Below are positions 32,634 through 40,791 of a DNA stretch of 47,442 nt, one piece after another (position 1 is the first letter of the stretch; every line of letters starts with the position of its first letter). The translations under genes and the position numbers were made by a program. Below the pieces are notes generated by a model. That model saw nothing but the letters and a program-made list of their open reading frames with translations. It did no database searches and was not told the DNA's origin. Source of the DNA: Methanolinea sp. (lineage in GTDB: Archaea > Halobacteriota > Methanomicrobia > Methanomicrobiales > Methanospirillaceae). The stretch is from NCBI GenBank assembly GCA_030019395.1, contig JASEES010000002.1, positions 1-47,442 of the forward strand, in the 5' to 3' direction.

Positions 32634-33808
32634 GACCCGTCGCACCGGACCTCGTATTCTTCGTTGAGCAGGTGTTCCCGGATCACTGCACCGGCCGGCA
32701 CGGTGACCTCGGGCCAGACCCGTGTCCGCGAGTGGACGACAACCCCCTTCTCCATGGTCACCCGCGGGCCGATGACCGTATCGTTCTCGAGGCTGCAGTC
32801 ATCTCCGATGACCGAGTCGTTATCGATGATGCTCCCTGATACCGTCGAATTCTTCCCGACTGTCACCCTGTCGTAAATGGACGACGAGAATACCTTTGCA
32901 TGGCTCCTGATGCGGCAGTTCCCGCCGATGCACGTGTAAGGCCCGATAAGGACATGGTCCTCGATTTCAGTCCCTGCCCCGATGGATACGGGCCCGATGA
33001 CCCGGGAGCCGTTCCCCATCGTGAATGAACTGCCAATCTGGACCGGTCCCTGGATCTGGCCGGCCTTCATCGTGAGATCGCCGCTGATACTCGTGAAGGG
33101 AATCTCCTGGAGTTTCCACTTCTCCGCCTGGCGCAGGGATGCGGGATTCCCGACATCGGTCCAGTTGCCACGGGCAAGGTAGGCCCGGAGCGTGTGTCCC
33201 CCCTCCATCAGGCGGGGAAAGAGGTCACGTGCGAAATCGAACTTCGTTCCCGGTGGAATCTCGTCAAAGATGGCAGGTGTGCAGACGTATATCCCGGTGC
33301 TGGCAAGGTTTGAGAAGATCTCGCCGGGTGAGGGCTTTTCCTTGAACCTGCGGATCCGGAAGTCGGCATCGATCTCGGCGATCCCGTAATCACCCGGCTC
33401 ATCGATGCTGATCAGCCCGATGGACACGGGTGAGCGGTGCCGGGCGTGTTCGCGGTAAAAATCGAGGAGGTTGAGGTCGGTGACGTGGTCTCCCCCGACA
33501 ACGAGGAAGTTGCCGTCCTCGAGGTGCCGCTGGGCATTCTTGACGCTGCCGGCCGTCCCGAGTTTCGTCTTCTCGCGCACGTATGTGATATCCACACCAA
33601 AAAGGGAGCCGTCCCCGAGTGCGTTCTCGATGGCAGAACCCATGTAACCGAGGGTGATCACCACCTCGCGGAACCCGAGGTTGGAGAGGTGGGAGACGAG
33701 GTGCTGGATCGAGGGGCGGCCGACGATCGGTATACACGGTTTGGGTCGTTCGAAGGTGAGTGGCCGGAGCCGCGTACCCTCACCGCCGCACATAATGCAC
33801 ACCTTCAT
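32630..33808 (-). CDS. Sugar-1-phosphate nucleotidyltransferase with left-handed beta-helix
   Basis: The N-terminal 230 residues are a nucleotidyltransferase: C-G-G-E-G-T-R-L-R-P-L-T at 8-19, R-P-K-P-C-I-P-I, L-G-T-A-G-S-V-K and G-D-H as metal-binding site. Residues 250-385 are hexapeptide repeats (I-G-P-V-S-I-G-A-G-T, I-G-P-Y-T-C-I-G-G-N-C) forming a left-handed beta-helix. It resembles GMPPB-type mannose-1-phosphate guanylyltransferases or archaeal UTP/dTTP-sugar enzymes, which feed surface glycan synthesis. The exact sugar and nucleotide cannot be told. The frame extends upstream to 33919, but the family start is the ATG at 33808. Confidence 0.85.
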   Translation of the reverse strand: MKVCIMCGGEGTRLRPLTFERPKPCIPIVGRPSIQHLVSHLSNLGFREVVITLGYMGSAIENALGDGSLFGVDITYVREKTKLGTAGSVKNAQRHLEDGNFLVVGGDHVTDLNLLDFYREHARHRSPVSIGLISIDEPGDYGIAEIDADFRIRRFKEKPSPGEIFSNLASTGIYVCTPAIFDEIPPGTKFDFARDLFPRLMEGGHTLRAYLARGNWTDVGNPASLRQAEKWKLQEIPFTSISGDLTMKAGQIQGPVQIGSSFTMGNGSRVIGPVSIGAGTEIEDHVLIGPYTCIGGNCRIRSHAKVFSSSIYDRVTVGKNSTVSGSIIDNDSVIGDDCSLENDTVIGPRVTMEKGVVVHSRTRVWPEVTVPAGAVIREHLLNEEYEVRCDGS

Positions 33809-33927
33809 GAAGAGAGTGTACCACTCCCTGACGCATAAAGCATCCGAGGCGCATTCCTGCACCCTTTCTTGCCGGGAAGCGGTATTGAAATCTTTTTCTC
33901 GTCGCGTCTCCACATTCATGTGGTATT

Positions 33928-34782
33928 GTGTTTTCGGAAAGTGATCGGGACACCCGGAGGAAGGAACTCGGGCTGGTTCTCTTCATCCTCGTCCCCGTGC
34001 TGTCGTTCGGCGGACTGGTGCTGGGAATAGCCCTCGTGAATGCAGGTATCATTTCCGATGCCGCAGACTTTTACTGGGGGAGCGTGGCTGCTTCCCTCGT
34101 GCTCGCGTTCCTTGCACTGATCAAGCCAAGGAAGGACATCGTCTCCCTCTGTGCCCCCATGTTCGCCCTCTTTGTCTTCATCGTGCCCCTGGAGACAAAA
34201 CCATCCCTGCTCCTGCAGGGACTGTATGCCGCAAGCATCACCGCCCTTGCGGTGAGGCTTCACCTCCGCTTCAGCACTCCCAAAATCTCCGAGAAGGAGG
34301 AAAAATCAATGGAAAAGTACCTCTATGACTATATCCACCGGATCACGCCGTTCTTTTCAAAAGTTTCCCGGGACTGTGCCCACGACATCGCGTCCACTGT
34401 CCTGTCGTTCAAGTTCGGGCTCTATGCAAAGGCCGGCACGGATGCAGGCCGGGCTCTCTCCCGCCTGGGGGAGATGGAGAACAGGGCTGTCCTCGAAAGA
34501 GCCTTGAAAATTGTAAAGGAAAGGGCGGAGGCTCTTGACCAGTCGTTGCCGGGCGGGTTCTCGGCAGTATCCTTCGAAAAGGAGGATATCCCGTTCCTTG
34601 CCCTCAACATACCCCCGGAGCAGGTGGAGGACCGGAATGTCTACACGCTCGACAATGCCCTCCTCCTGCTCTATGCTGTTGCCTATCTCCAGTCTCCCGA
34701 CGACGGGCAGTCACTGGACGAGCACCAGAACTTCGTCATCCAGATACTGGAAGACTACAGGAACCTCATCAGCCAGAAATAA
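33928..34782 (+). CDS. Uncharacterised four-helix membrane protein with helical cytoplasmic tail
   Basis: I do not recognise this 284-residue protein. Four hydrophobic segments occur at about 14-37, 45-63, 70-88 and 93-110. From 115 on, the protein is soluble and mostly helical, with charged segments such as S-E-K-E-E-K-S-M-E-K-Y-L and K-I-V-K-E-R-A-E-A-L-D. The start is a GTG. The gene is divergent from the sugar nucleotidyltransferase with 119 bases between them, and nothing in the sequence indicates a shared function. Confidence 0.65.
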   Translation: MFSESDRDTRRKELGLVLFILVPVLSFGGLVLGIALVNAGIISDAADFYWGSVAASLVLAFLALIKPRKDIVSLCAPMFALFVFIVPLETKPSLLLQGLYAASITALAVRLHLRFSTPKISEKEEKSMEKYLYDYIHRITPFFSKVSRDCAHDIASTVLSFKFGLYAKAGTDAGRALSRLGEMENRAVLERALKIVKERAEALDQSLPGGFSAVSFEKEDIPFLALNIPPEQVEDRNVYTLDNALLLLYAVAYLQSPDDGQSLDEHQNFVIQILEDYRNLISQK

Positions 34783-34859
34783 GGAAAAGGAGAGTTAGGG
34801 GATACCCTGCCGGGGATCAAAATCCCCCCTGCCCTGACCATTCCCCGCTTTTTCTGCCC

Positions 34860-35180
34860 CTAGAGGCTGTCCATGCTGATACCGCGGAAGTCCTGGGCGA
34901 TTTCACCGATCTCCTTTGCACCAAACGCAGTCTGGACGGCAGTGATATCGAGCTGGGCGGCAACGTCGCACATGTAATCCAGGATGTCCACAGAGAGTTC
35001 CTTGTGCATCTTGCTCTTGCGCAGCTGGTCAATCAGGAATGCAAGTTTTTCCGGCGGCTCCATCCGTATCTTCGCCAGGCTGACGACGCACATGAAGATC
35101 CGGGTCAGGTTCCTGTCGGTGCCTGTGATGGTATCAAAGAAATTCTTCAGGATCTGTGCCTGGTATATCTCGCCACCCAT
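34860..35180 (-). CDS. Uncharacterised small helical protein
   Basis: The 106-residue product is not recognised. It looks fully alpha-helical, with segments such as K-N-F-F-D-T-I-T-G and L-T-R-I-F-M-C-V-V-S-L-A-K, and has no signal or membrane segment. The ATG at 35180 is chosen because a TATA box at 35207-35214 predicts transcription starting within two or three bases of it. The longer frame to 35225 would begin upstream of that TATA box. It stands alone between genes on the same strand and the opposite strand. Confidence 0.65.
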   Translation of the reverse strand: MGGEIYQAQILKNFFDTITGTDRNLTRIFMCVVSLAKIRMEPPEKLAFLIDQLRKSKMHKELSVDILDYMCDVAAQLDITAVQTAFGAKEIGEIAQDFRGISMDSL

Positions 35181-35206
35181 TGCTGTACAGCGGTTACTGT
35201 TCCAAC

Positions 35207-35214
35207 TATATAAA
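35207..35214 (-). promoter_or_regulatory. TATA box of a leaderless message
   Basis: TTTATATA on the minus strand stands about 27 bases before the ATG at 35180. That is the normal TATA-to-start distance in archaea, so the message should begin at or next to the start codon. No ribosome binding site is visible. Confidence 0.6.
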
Positions 35215-35263
35215 CCTATTTGCACCAGAGCCCCGATCCACCGTCTTTTTTCGGAAAAAAAGG

Positions 35264-36433
35264 TTATTTGGCTGTACTTACGATGCGGATGATGTCACCA
35301 TCCTTCATCTGGTACGTGTCCTTGACCCGCATGTTTGTCCGGGCATCCACCGCGTACAGGAAACCCTTGCCGATGTCCGTATGGACCTGGTAGGCAAGGT
35401 CCCGCGGGGTCGACCCTTCCCGCATCAGGAATGCATCGGGAAGGACCCTTCCCTTCGAGTCAGAGAACCTGTGCTCGTCCTCGACGGGATAGACAACGAT
35501 CATGTGCAGGAGATCCCTGATCGCCCAGTTGATTGCCTGCTGGACACCCGTTCCCCCGAACTTTTCCATGACCTGAGCGATCGTCCGGAGCCCTGCCTTC
35601 TGTGCCGGGGAGAGTGCATCGTCACGGACAACCGAGAAAGCCGGGTCGCCGGGGTGGTACCGGATGAGACCTGCGGCCACTGCGTTCCGGAGGGCAAGTT
35701 CCCCTGCAGCGGTTGCAAAGAGAAGACCCGCTGCCCTGAGCCTTTCGACGAGACCGTCCGGAGCAAGGTCAACGCGGTTCCCGACGTCCAGCGTGGGCTT
35801 GCTGATCCGGACAATCTCTTCGCAGAACCGGACGAGCGCTGCCTGGTCCGCGTGTACAAGGTCGATTCCCGCGGATCTTTCCGCGTCCATGACATCCTCG
35901 GGGGCAACTTTGAGACCCGTGAAGATATCCGCTATGCCCCTGTGGACGGAATAGGTCTTTGACTGTGCCTGGCGCTGGATCTTCTGCCAGTGCTTGTCCA
36001 GTATCCCGAATATCCACATCGTCATCTCTCTCCTGACGAACTCGACATCCTGGAGGGGATCGTGGCTCCCTGCCTCCACAGGGTTCCCCTCGGAGTCCGA
36101 GGATCCGCTCGCGTCCACGATGTGGATGATGGCGTCTGCCTGCCGGAGGTTGTCGAGGAACTGGTTCCCGAGGCCCTTGCCCTTGTGGGCGTCAGGGACG
36201 AGCCCTGCCACGTCGATGAGGTTGACCGGGACGTAACGGATACCGTCCGTGCAGTGACCGCAGGTGAGCCCCAGGCCCCGGCAGGGACAGTCAGTCCTGT
36301 AATAGGCCACGCCGAAGTTGGCATCGATTGTGGTGAAAGGGTACCCTGCGATCTCTGCAGGGGCCATCGTTGCCGCCCGGAAGAACGTGGACTTCCCGCA
36401 GTTGGGCTTTCCGGCAAGAGCAAGCGTGATCAT
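35264..36433 (-). CDS. YchF/Obg-type GTP-binding protein
   Basis: The 389-residue protein has the Obg-family G domain: P-loop G-K-P-N-C-G-K-S-T (residues 8-16), switch II D-V-A-G-L-V-P-D-A-H-K-G-K-G-L-G-N-Q-F-L-D and a helical insertion. A C-P-C-x6-C-G-H-C cluster near residues 50-60 is typical of the archaeal form and may bind metal. The last 80 residues are a TGS domain. YchF proteins bind ribosomes and prefer ATP in some species. The start is 43 bases from the divergent pyruvate-kinase-like gene. The ATG has no clear ribosome binding site. Confidence 0.9.
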   Translation of the reverse strand: MITLALAGKPNCGKSTFFRAATMAPAEIAGYPFTTIDANFGVAYYRTDCPCRGLGLTCGHCTDGIRYVPVNLIDVAGLVPDAHKGKGLGNQFLDNLRQADAIIHIVDASGSSDSEGNPVEAGSHDPLQDVEFVRREMTMWIFGILDKHWQKIQRQAQSKTYSVHRGIADIFTGLKVAPEDVMDAERSAGIDLVHADQAALVRFCEEIVRISKPTLDVGNRVDLAPDGLVERLRAAGLLFATAAGELALRNAVAAGLIRYHPGDPAFSVVRDDALSPAQKAGLRTIAQVMEKFGGTGVQQAINWAIRDLLHMIVVYPVEDEHRFSDSKGRVLPDAFLMREGSTPRDLAYQVHTDIGKGFLYAVDARTNMRVKDTYQMKDGDIIRIVSTAK

Positions 36434-36476
36434 AGCAATTCCCTTTACCTTTTACCACCTAAAACATTAGTGCCTT

Positions 36477-37067
36477 ATGTCATACACGAAAAAGTCCGTT
36501 TACTACTTCGATGCTCCCGGCCCCCAGAATACATGGGACTGTGCAGAAATCGCCCTCGAAAGGGCGAGGGAACTCTCCATCAGGAAGGTCATCGTTGCAA
36601 GCACGTCGGGAAAGACGGCAGAGGAGTTTTTCCGTGTCCTTGAGGGGACAGGGATCAGGCTGATCGTTGTCACCCATGTCGTCGGGTTCTCGAAACCGGG
36701 AGAATGGGAGTTTTCCCGCGAAACAGCCGCGAAACTGGAGAAGGCCGGTGTGACCATCGTCACCGGGACCCACGTCCTCTCCGGGCTCGAGCGGGCATTC
36801 TCCCGGTCTGCAAAGGTCGGGGGCGGGTCCCGGACCGAGGCCGTTGCAGAAGCGTTCCGCAGGGTCATCGCCGTGGGGCTGAAGGTTGCCGTGGAATGCA
36901 CTCTCATTGCGGCAGACCAGGGCGTTGTCTCGCCGGACGAGGAAGTGATCGCGGTCGGGGGGACGGCAAGCGGCGCTGATACAGTCTGCGTCATCAGGCC
37001 TGCCCACACCGCCTCGTTCTTCGACCTGCAGGTCAGGGAGATCGTGGCGATGCCACGGGAACGGTGA
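36477..37067 (+). CDS. Pyruvate kinase C-terminal (alpha/beta) domain protein
   Basis: This stand-alone 196-residue protein corresponds to the C-terminal alpha/beta domain of pyruvate kinase and lacks the catalytic barrel. It has T-A-E-E-F-F-R-V-L, I-V-V-T-H-V-V-G-F and V-I-A-V-G-G-T-A-S-G-A-D-T-V, where the isolated domain could bind a small effector. Similar stand-alone proteins occur throughout methanogens with unknown function. Position five bases before the next gene suggests cotranscription with a membrane protein. Confidence 0.78.
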   Translation: MSYTKKSVYYFDAPGPQNTWDCAEIALERARELSIRKVIVASTSGKTAEEFFRVLEGTGIRLIVVTHVVGFSKPGEWEFSRETAAKLEKAGVTIVTGTHVLSGLERAFSRSAKVGGGSRTEAVAEAFRRVIAVGLKVAVECTLIAADQGVVSPDEEVIAVGGTASGADTVCVIRPAHTASFFDLQVREIVAMPRER

Positions 37068-37071
37068 AGGG

Positions 37072-37914
37072 ATGGTTACTGCTGCGCTGGCAGATGCAGT
37101 ATCGACTATCCTCGGAAAGCCCGTGCTCTGGGTTCCCGGCCTTGTCGTGGGCTGTCTTGCCGCAATGGACATCGTCCTGCAGTACTATTTCGGGACTTTT
37201 TTCCTGACGAGACTGTGGGTCATCGAGGCACTGGCAGTCCCGTTCCTCGTTGCCGGGGCATATTCAGAAATCCGGAACACCGGGGAGGAGCCACAGACGT
37301 TCTGGAGCGGGGGCATCCGGTACTACTTCAGGATCCTCGTCCCGTTGCTGGTCATCGCCTTTTCGATACTTGCAACGATCGTGCTCCTTGCCATACCCCT
37401 CTCGTTTCTTGGGAACTCCACCCTCGTCCTCCCTTACATCATCCTTGGAAGTGCGGTCCCGATCGCTTTCTTCACGTTCTTCTTCGACTGTGCCGCGGTC
37501 TTCGAGGACTGCCGTGTCTTCGAGAGCATCAGGAGGAGCGTGGAAATCGTCCTGAACCGCCCGGGCCAGGTCATCGTGTTCTTCCTCGTTGCAGCAGGGA
37601 TCGTCATCCTCGTCTCCCTGCCCCTGATGGTCATCTGGACAGGCCTCCTCTACGAGAACCTCGTTCCTCTTGCATCGATGGACCAGGGGGAACTGCAGGC
37701 ACTGACCATGGAGACTCTCAACGGGATGCTCGGCCCCGGCGGAATCGGACTTACCGCGCTTTTTTCATGCATCTGGTTCACCCTTGCCGGAAACATCCTC
37801 CTCACGTTCAAGGCCGTCTTCTACCGGCACATACTCGGGCAGGTCCCGCAGGCAGGCACAACCGTGCCGCTCCGGGGAGAGTACGATGAGAAGGGAAGGT
37901 GGTACAAGTACTGA
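37072..37914 (+). CDS. Polytopic membrane protein (DUF7847-like)
   Basis: The 280-residue protein has about six hydrophobic segments (20-38, 45-65, 90-112, 118-140, 165-190, 215-245). The motif F-E-S-I-R-R-S-V-E-I-V-L-N-R-P-G in a cytoplasmic loop is typical of DUF7847/DUF4013-like archaeal membrane proteins. No catalytic or transport signature is seen and the function is unknown. The ATG follows GAAGG closely after the upstream stop. A run of six T at 37931-37936 may end the transcript. Confidence 0.65.
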   Translation: MVTAALADAVSTILGKPVLWVPGLVVGCLAAMDIVLQYYFGTFFLTRLWVIEALAVPFLVAGAYSEIRNTGEEPQTFWSGGIRYYFRILVPLLVIAFSILATIVLLAIPLSFLGNSTLVLPYIILGSAVPIAFFTFFFDCAAVFEDCRVFESIRRSVEIVLNRPGQVIVFFLVAAGIVILVSLPLMVIWTGLLYENLVPLASMDQGELQALTMETLNGMLGPGGIGLTALFSCIWFTLAGNILLTFKAVFYRHILGQVPQAGTTVPLRGEYDEKGRWYKY

Positions 37915-37982
37915 ACGGAAAAACCGTTCCTTTTTTCCCGGACCGCAACTTTTCTGGTATTCCGGGACCCATCACTCCAACC

Positions 37983-38414
37983 ATGCCCGGCGTTGCACGT
38001 GTCACCATCCGGTGCAAGGGCCACCCGTTCGTCACGGCGCTCCACCCGACCACCCTCGAGATAACGAGGGATACAGAGCTTACCCCGAGGGGTGACTGCA
38101 TCATCGGGATTGCAGCGGACATGGCGGCACGTGACCTTCCCCGGGAGGTCAGGGAACTCCTCTGCCGCGATGATGCCGTTGTCACGGCAGGATTCTGCTG
38201 CGAGGGGCAGGTCGTCACTGTCCGGGGGCGGGGAAGCAGCAGGATGACTCTCTCCCACCCGGATGACATGGTCTTCCGCAGGAGCGGTTTTGTCTGCGAC
38301 AGGACGGTTGCGATATGTGCCGACGGTGCAGCCCGGACATTTCCCCGCGATTTCGTGGCACAAGTAGCAGCAGGGAAACCGGTCATCGTGACTTTTGAGG
38401 TCAGCGTTCCCTGA
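37983..38414 (+). CDS. DUF371-family protein
   Basis: The 143-residue product matches DUF371, a small archaeal family: H-P-T-T-L-E-I-T-R-D, L-T-x-R-G-D-C-I-I-G-I, and H-P-D-D-M-V-F-R-R-S-G-F-V-C-D-R-T-V. It is compact, beta-rich and has no signal. The function is unknown. The start at 37983 is chosen because it begins the family-like region (A-R-V-T-I-R-C-K-G-H). The longer frame from 37899 would overlap the previous gene with unlikely sequence. Confidence 0.8.
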   Translation: MPGVARVTIRCKGHPFVTALHPTTLEITRDTELTPRGDCIIGIAADMAARDLPREVRELLCRDDAVVTAGFCCEGQVVTVRGRGSSRMTLSHPDDMVFRRSGFVCDRTVAICADGAARTFPRDFVAQVAAGKPVIVTFEVSVP

Positions 38415-38428
38415 CCGGAAAGGGGGTT

Positions 38429-38611
38429 TTAATCCCGCCCGAGCATCGTTATCTTCATCTCGGCACCGGCAAGGATCTCTTCTGCCTGCCGGATCAGGAC
38501 GGCGCCCCTTTCGTAGAGCGCGATTGCTTCGTCGAGGCCGGTCTGGTTGTCCTCGATTTTCTGGAGAATCTCCTTGATCTCCTTCATCAGGTCTTCAAAC
38601 GTCTGTGTCAT
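38429..38611 (-). CDS. xseB: Exodeoxyribonuclease VII small subunit
   Basis: The 60-residue protein has the XseB pattern: F-E-D-L-M-K-E-I-K-E-I-L-Q-K-I-E near the start and L-D-E-A-I-A-L-Y-E-R-G in the middle. It is the helical partner that binds the long coiled-coil of XseA. Its ATG at 38611 lies inside the end of xseA (17-base overlap), so it is cotranscribed and coupled. The subunit pair degrades single-stranded DNA into oligonucleotides without metal. Confidence 0.9.
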   Translation of the reverse strand: MTQTFEDLMKEIKEILQKIEDNQTGLDEAIALYERGAVLIRQAEEILAGAEMKITMLGRD

Positions 38612-39821
38612 GGTACACTTCCTCCACACGTGCTTCTGCGGAACCGTCCGCCACCCGTATCGAAATCCGGTCCCCCGGTGACATTTCCCGGATGGAACGG
38701 ACGACCTTCTTCTCCCGCGTGATGATGCAGTAACCCCTCGAAAGCAGGTTCACCGGGTTGCCGGCCGCAAGGAGGCGGGAATATCCCGCGAGGCGTTCCT
38801 TTTCCCGGGCGATCCGGGACTCCATCTCCCGCACCATCCTGCTTTCGAGGACCGAGAGGTCTTCCCTCCGGACAGTCAGGCGCTGTCCCATCCGGCGGGC
38901 CGAGAGCCTCTCCCGGAAGTCGGCAAGATCGGCTGATGCCCTGTCGAGTTTTGCGAGCAGGCGCCCGGCAAGCAGCTTGCGTATCCCGCCCAGTTCCTCG
39001 AGGATCTTCACCCTTTCGGGAACGACGAGCTCTGCCGCTGCTGAGGGGGTCGGTGCCCTGACATCAGCGGCATGGTCGGCGAGCGTGACATCCACCTCGT
39101 GCCCGATGGCGCTGACCACCGGGACGGGAGAGGAAGCAACAGCCCTCACGACGTCAGGGTGGTTGAAGGGGAAGAGGTCTTCGAAGCTGCCACCGCCCCG
39201 GGCGATGATGATGACTTCGACGAGTCCTGCAAGTCGCCCGATCGCCCGCGATATCTCGATGTGGGCAAGGTCTCCCTGCACGGCAGTCGGCGAGACGACG
39301 AGTTCCACGGGGCACCTGCGCGAGATAACGTTCCGGATGTCCTGGAGAACGGCACCCGTCTCCGACGTGACAACCCCGACCCGGGCCGGGAAAGGCGGCA
39401 GCGTCCGCTTCCGCGCGATATCAAAGCATCCCTCTGCGGAGAGCTGCGCTTTCCACTGTTCAATGAGGAGGTATTTCTCGCCCCGGCCGGCAGGGCGGAT
39501 GTCCCGGACATAGAACTGGTACCGCCCCCCGGGGGAGTAGTGGCCGACCGAGCCGAACGCGATGACATCCATCCCGTCGGCGAGCTCACACGCGAGCCGT
39601 GCTGCATCCGTCCTCCAGATGACGCAGGAAATGAGTGCGTTCCTCTCACCCGCCTTCTCCCCGAGAGAGAAGTAACGGTGACCAGAGGTGTGGTTCTTGT
39701 AATTGGTGACCTCTCCCCTGATCCAGATATCATGGAGACGGACGTCATCCAGGAGTGACCCTATGAGGGAGGAGACCTCCGAGACGGAGAAGATTCCCGG
39801 CGGGTGCCCGGGAGAGTCCAT
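38595..39821 (-). CDS. xseA: Exodeoxyribonuclease VII large subunit
   Basis: An OB-fold lies at about residues 10-100 (S-V-S-E-V-S-S-L-I, I-W-I-R-G-E-V-T-N-Y). The catalytic region holds V-V-T-S-E-T-G-A-V-L-Q-D-I, the R-G-G-G-S-F-E-D-L-F-P-F-N motif and G-H-E-V-D-V-T-L-A-D, all diagnostic. A long coiled-coil and a small C-terminal domain follow. I use the ATG at 39821 (408 residues). An ATG at 39848 and a GTG at 39854 are also in frame. The enzyme is mainly bacterial, and a copy in an archaeon suggests transfer, though it occurs in several methanogens. Confidence 0.92.
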   Translation of the reverse strand: MDSPGHPPGIFSVSEVSSLIGSLLDDVRLHDIWIRGEVTNYKNHTSGHRYFSLGEKAGERNALISCVIWRTDAARLACELADGMDVIAFGSVGHYSPGGRYQFYVRDIRPAGRGEKYLLIEQWKAQLSAEGCFDIARKRTLPPFPARVGVVTSETGAVLQDIRNVISRRCPVELVVSPTAVQGDLAHIEISRAIGRLAGLVEVIIIARGGGSFEDLFPFNHPDVVRAVASSPVPVVSAIGHEVDVTLADHAADVRAPTPSAAAELVVPERVKILEELGGIRKLLAGRLLAKLDRASADLADFRERLSARRMGQRLTVRREDLSVLESRMVREMESRIAREKERLAGYSRLLAAGNPVNLLSRGYCIITREKKVVRSIREMSPGDRISIRVADGSAEARVEEVYHDTDV

Positions 39822-39887
39822 GCCGCAGCCAGGGGAATTCCGGGTCATCAACACTTAATTATGGGCAGGTTGTTATGAAATAGGATC

Positions 39888-40724
39888 ATGGTCGTTTTTG
39901 CAGTCTCCACCATGTTTTTTCACGAATACACGATCGGGGAGATCATGTCCGCCGTTGGCGCGGCCGGGCTCGATTCTGTCGAATTCTGGGTGGAGACACC
40001 GGCTTTCTGGCTTGCAGGCCAGCCAGGGGACGAGATCAAAAAAGCCAGGGATGTGTACCCGGTCATGGAAAGGGCAACCCTGCACGCACCTATCCTCGAC
40101 TTAAACCCGACCTCCGTGAACCCCGTCATCGCCGAGGTGTCCGTCCGGTTCGTCTGCGATTCTGTCAGGCTCGCGGCAGGAACAGGTTTTCCGCTGGTCA
40201 CTGTCCACCCCGGCAGGAGGACTGCAAAGAGACCCCCGGGACCCGCGGATTGTGCGAAGTTCGAGCGGTACATCCGTGCACTGGAGGAGGTGTCGCGGGA
40301 GTCGGGAGTGAAAGTTGCCATGGAAAACATGGAAAACCGCATCAATGCACTGGTGAGCACCCCGGAAGGCATGCGGGACCTCCTCGACCGCGAGGAATGG
40401 CTCTCCTTCACGCTCGACCTTTCCCACGCAATGGCTGACGGACCCGGCGTGGCATCCCGCTACATCGACCTTTGCGGTGACCGGCTCGTCAACGTCCACG
40501 TGAGTGCAGGCCGGGAGGGAAGGATGCATCTCCCCCCGTCGGGCGACCCCGGGGTGTCGGGCGTCCTGGACCGCCTTTCCCGGTCGGCGTACCGGGGGCA
40601 CCTCACGCTCGAGATCGAGGACCTTGCCCTGCCCCGGCCGCTCTCGTACCGGCAGAAGATAGCCCTCCTCTCGCACGAATCAGGATTCATGAAAGGCTTC
40701 TTCGGCGAATCGACGAATTTATAA
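39888..40724 (+). CDS. Sugar phosphate isomerase/epimerase-family (AP endonuclease 2-like) protein
   Basis: The 278-residue TIM barrel shows V-E-F-W at the end of an early strand, V-T-V-H-P-G-R in the middle, A-M-E-N-M-E-N and F-T-L-D-L-S-H-A, then N-V-H-V-S-A-G-R-E-G, and L-T-L-E-I-E-D near the end. These His, Glu and Asp residues fit the metal site of the xylose isomerase-like superfamily. Substrate could be a sugar, a cyclitol or an abasic DNA site, and I cannot choose. The stop codon is embedded in a TATA-like TTTATAAAA that may serve the next gene. Confidence 0.75.
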   Translation: MVVFAVSTMFFHEYTIGEIMSAVGAAGLDSVEFWVETPAFWLAGQPGDEIKKARDVYPVMERATLHAPILDLNPTSVNPVIAEVSVRFVCDSVRLAAGTGFPLVTVHPGRRTAKRPPGPADCAKFERYIRALEEVSRESGVKVAMENMENRINALVSTPEGMRDLLDREEWLSFTLDLSHAMADGPGVASRYIDLCGDRLVNVHVSAGREGRMHLPPSGDPGVSGVLDRLSRSAYRGHLTLEIEDLALPRPLSYRQKIALLSHESGFMKGFFGESTNL

Positions 40725-40791
40725 AATGTCAGTGCGATAGATAGAGTGTCACTGGGCACATGAAAATGATGAGAGGAGCCGTTCAGTCGGC

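Noticed and set aside
33809-33919. N-terminal extension of the sugar nucleotidyltransferase
   Set aside because: The family sequence starts at the ATG at 33808. The extra 37 residues are charged, unrelated to the family and overlap the divergent promoter region.
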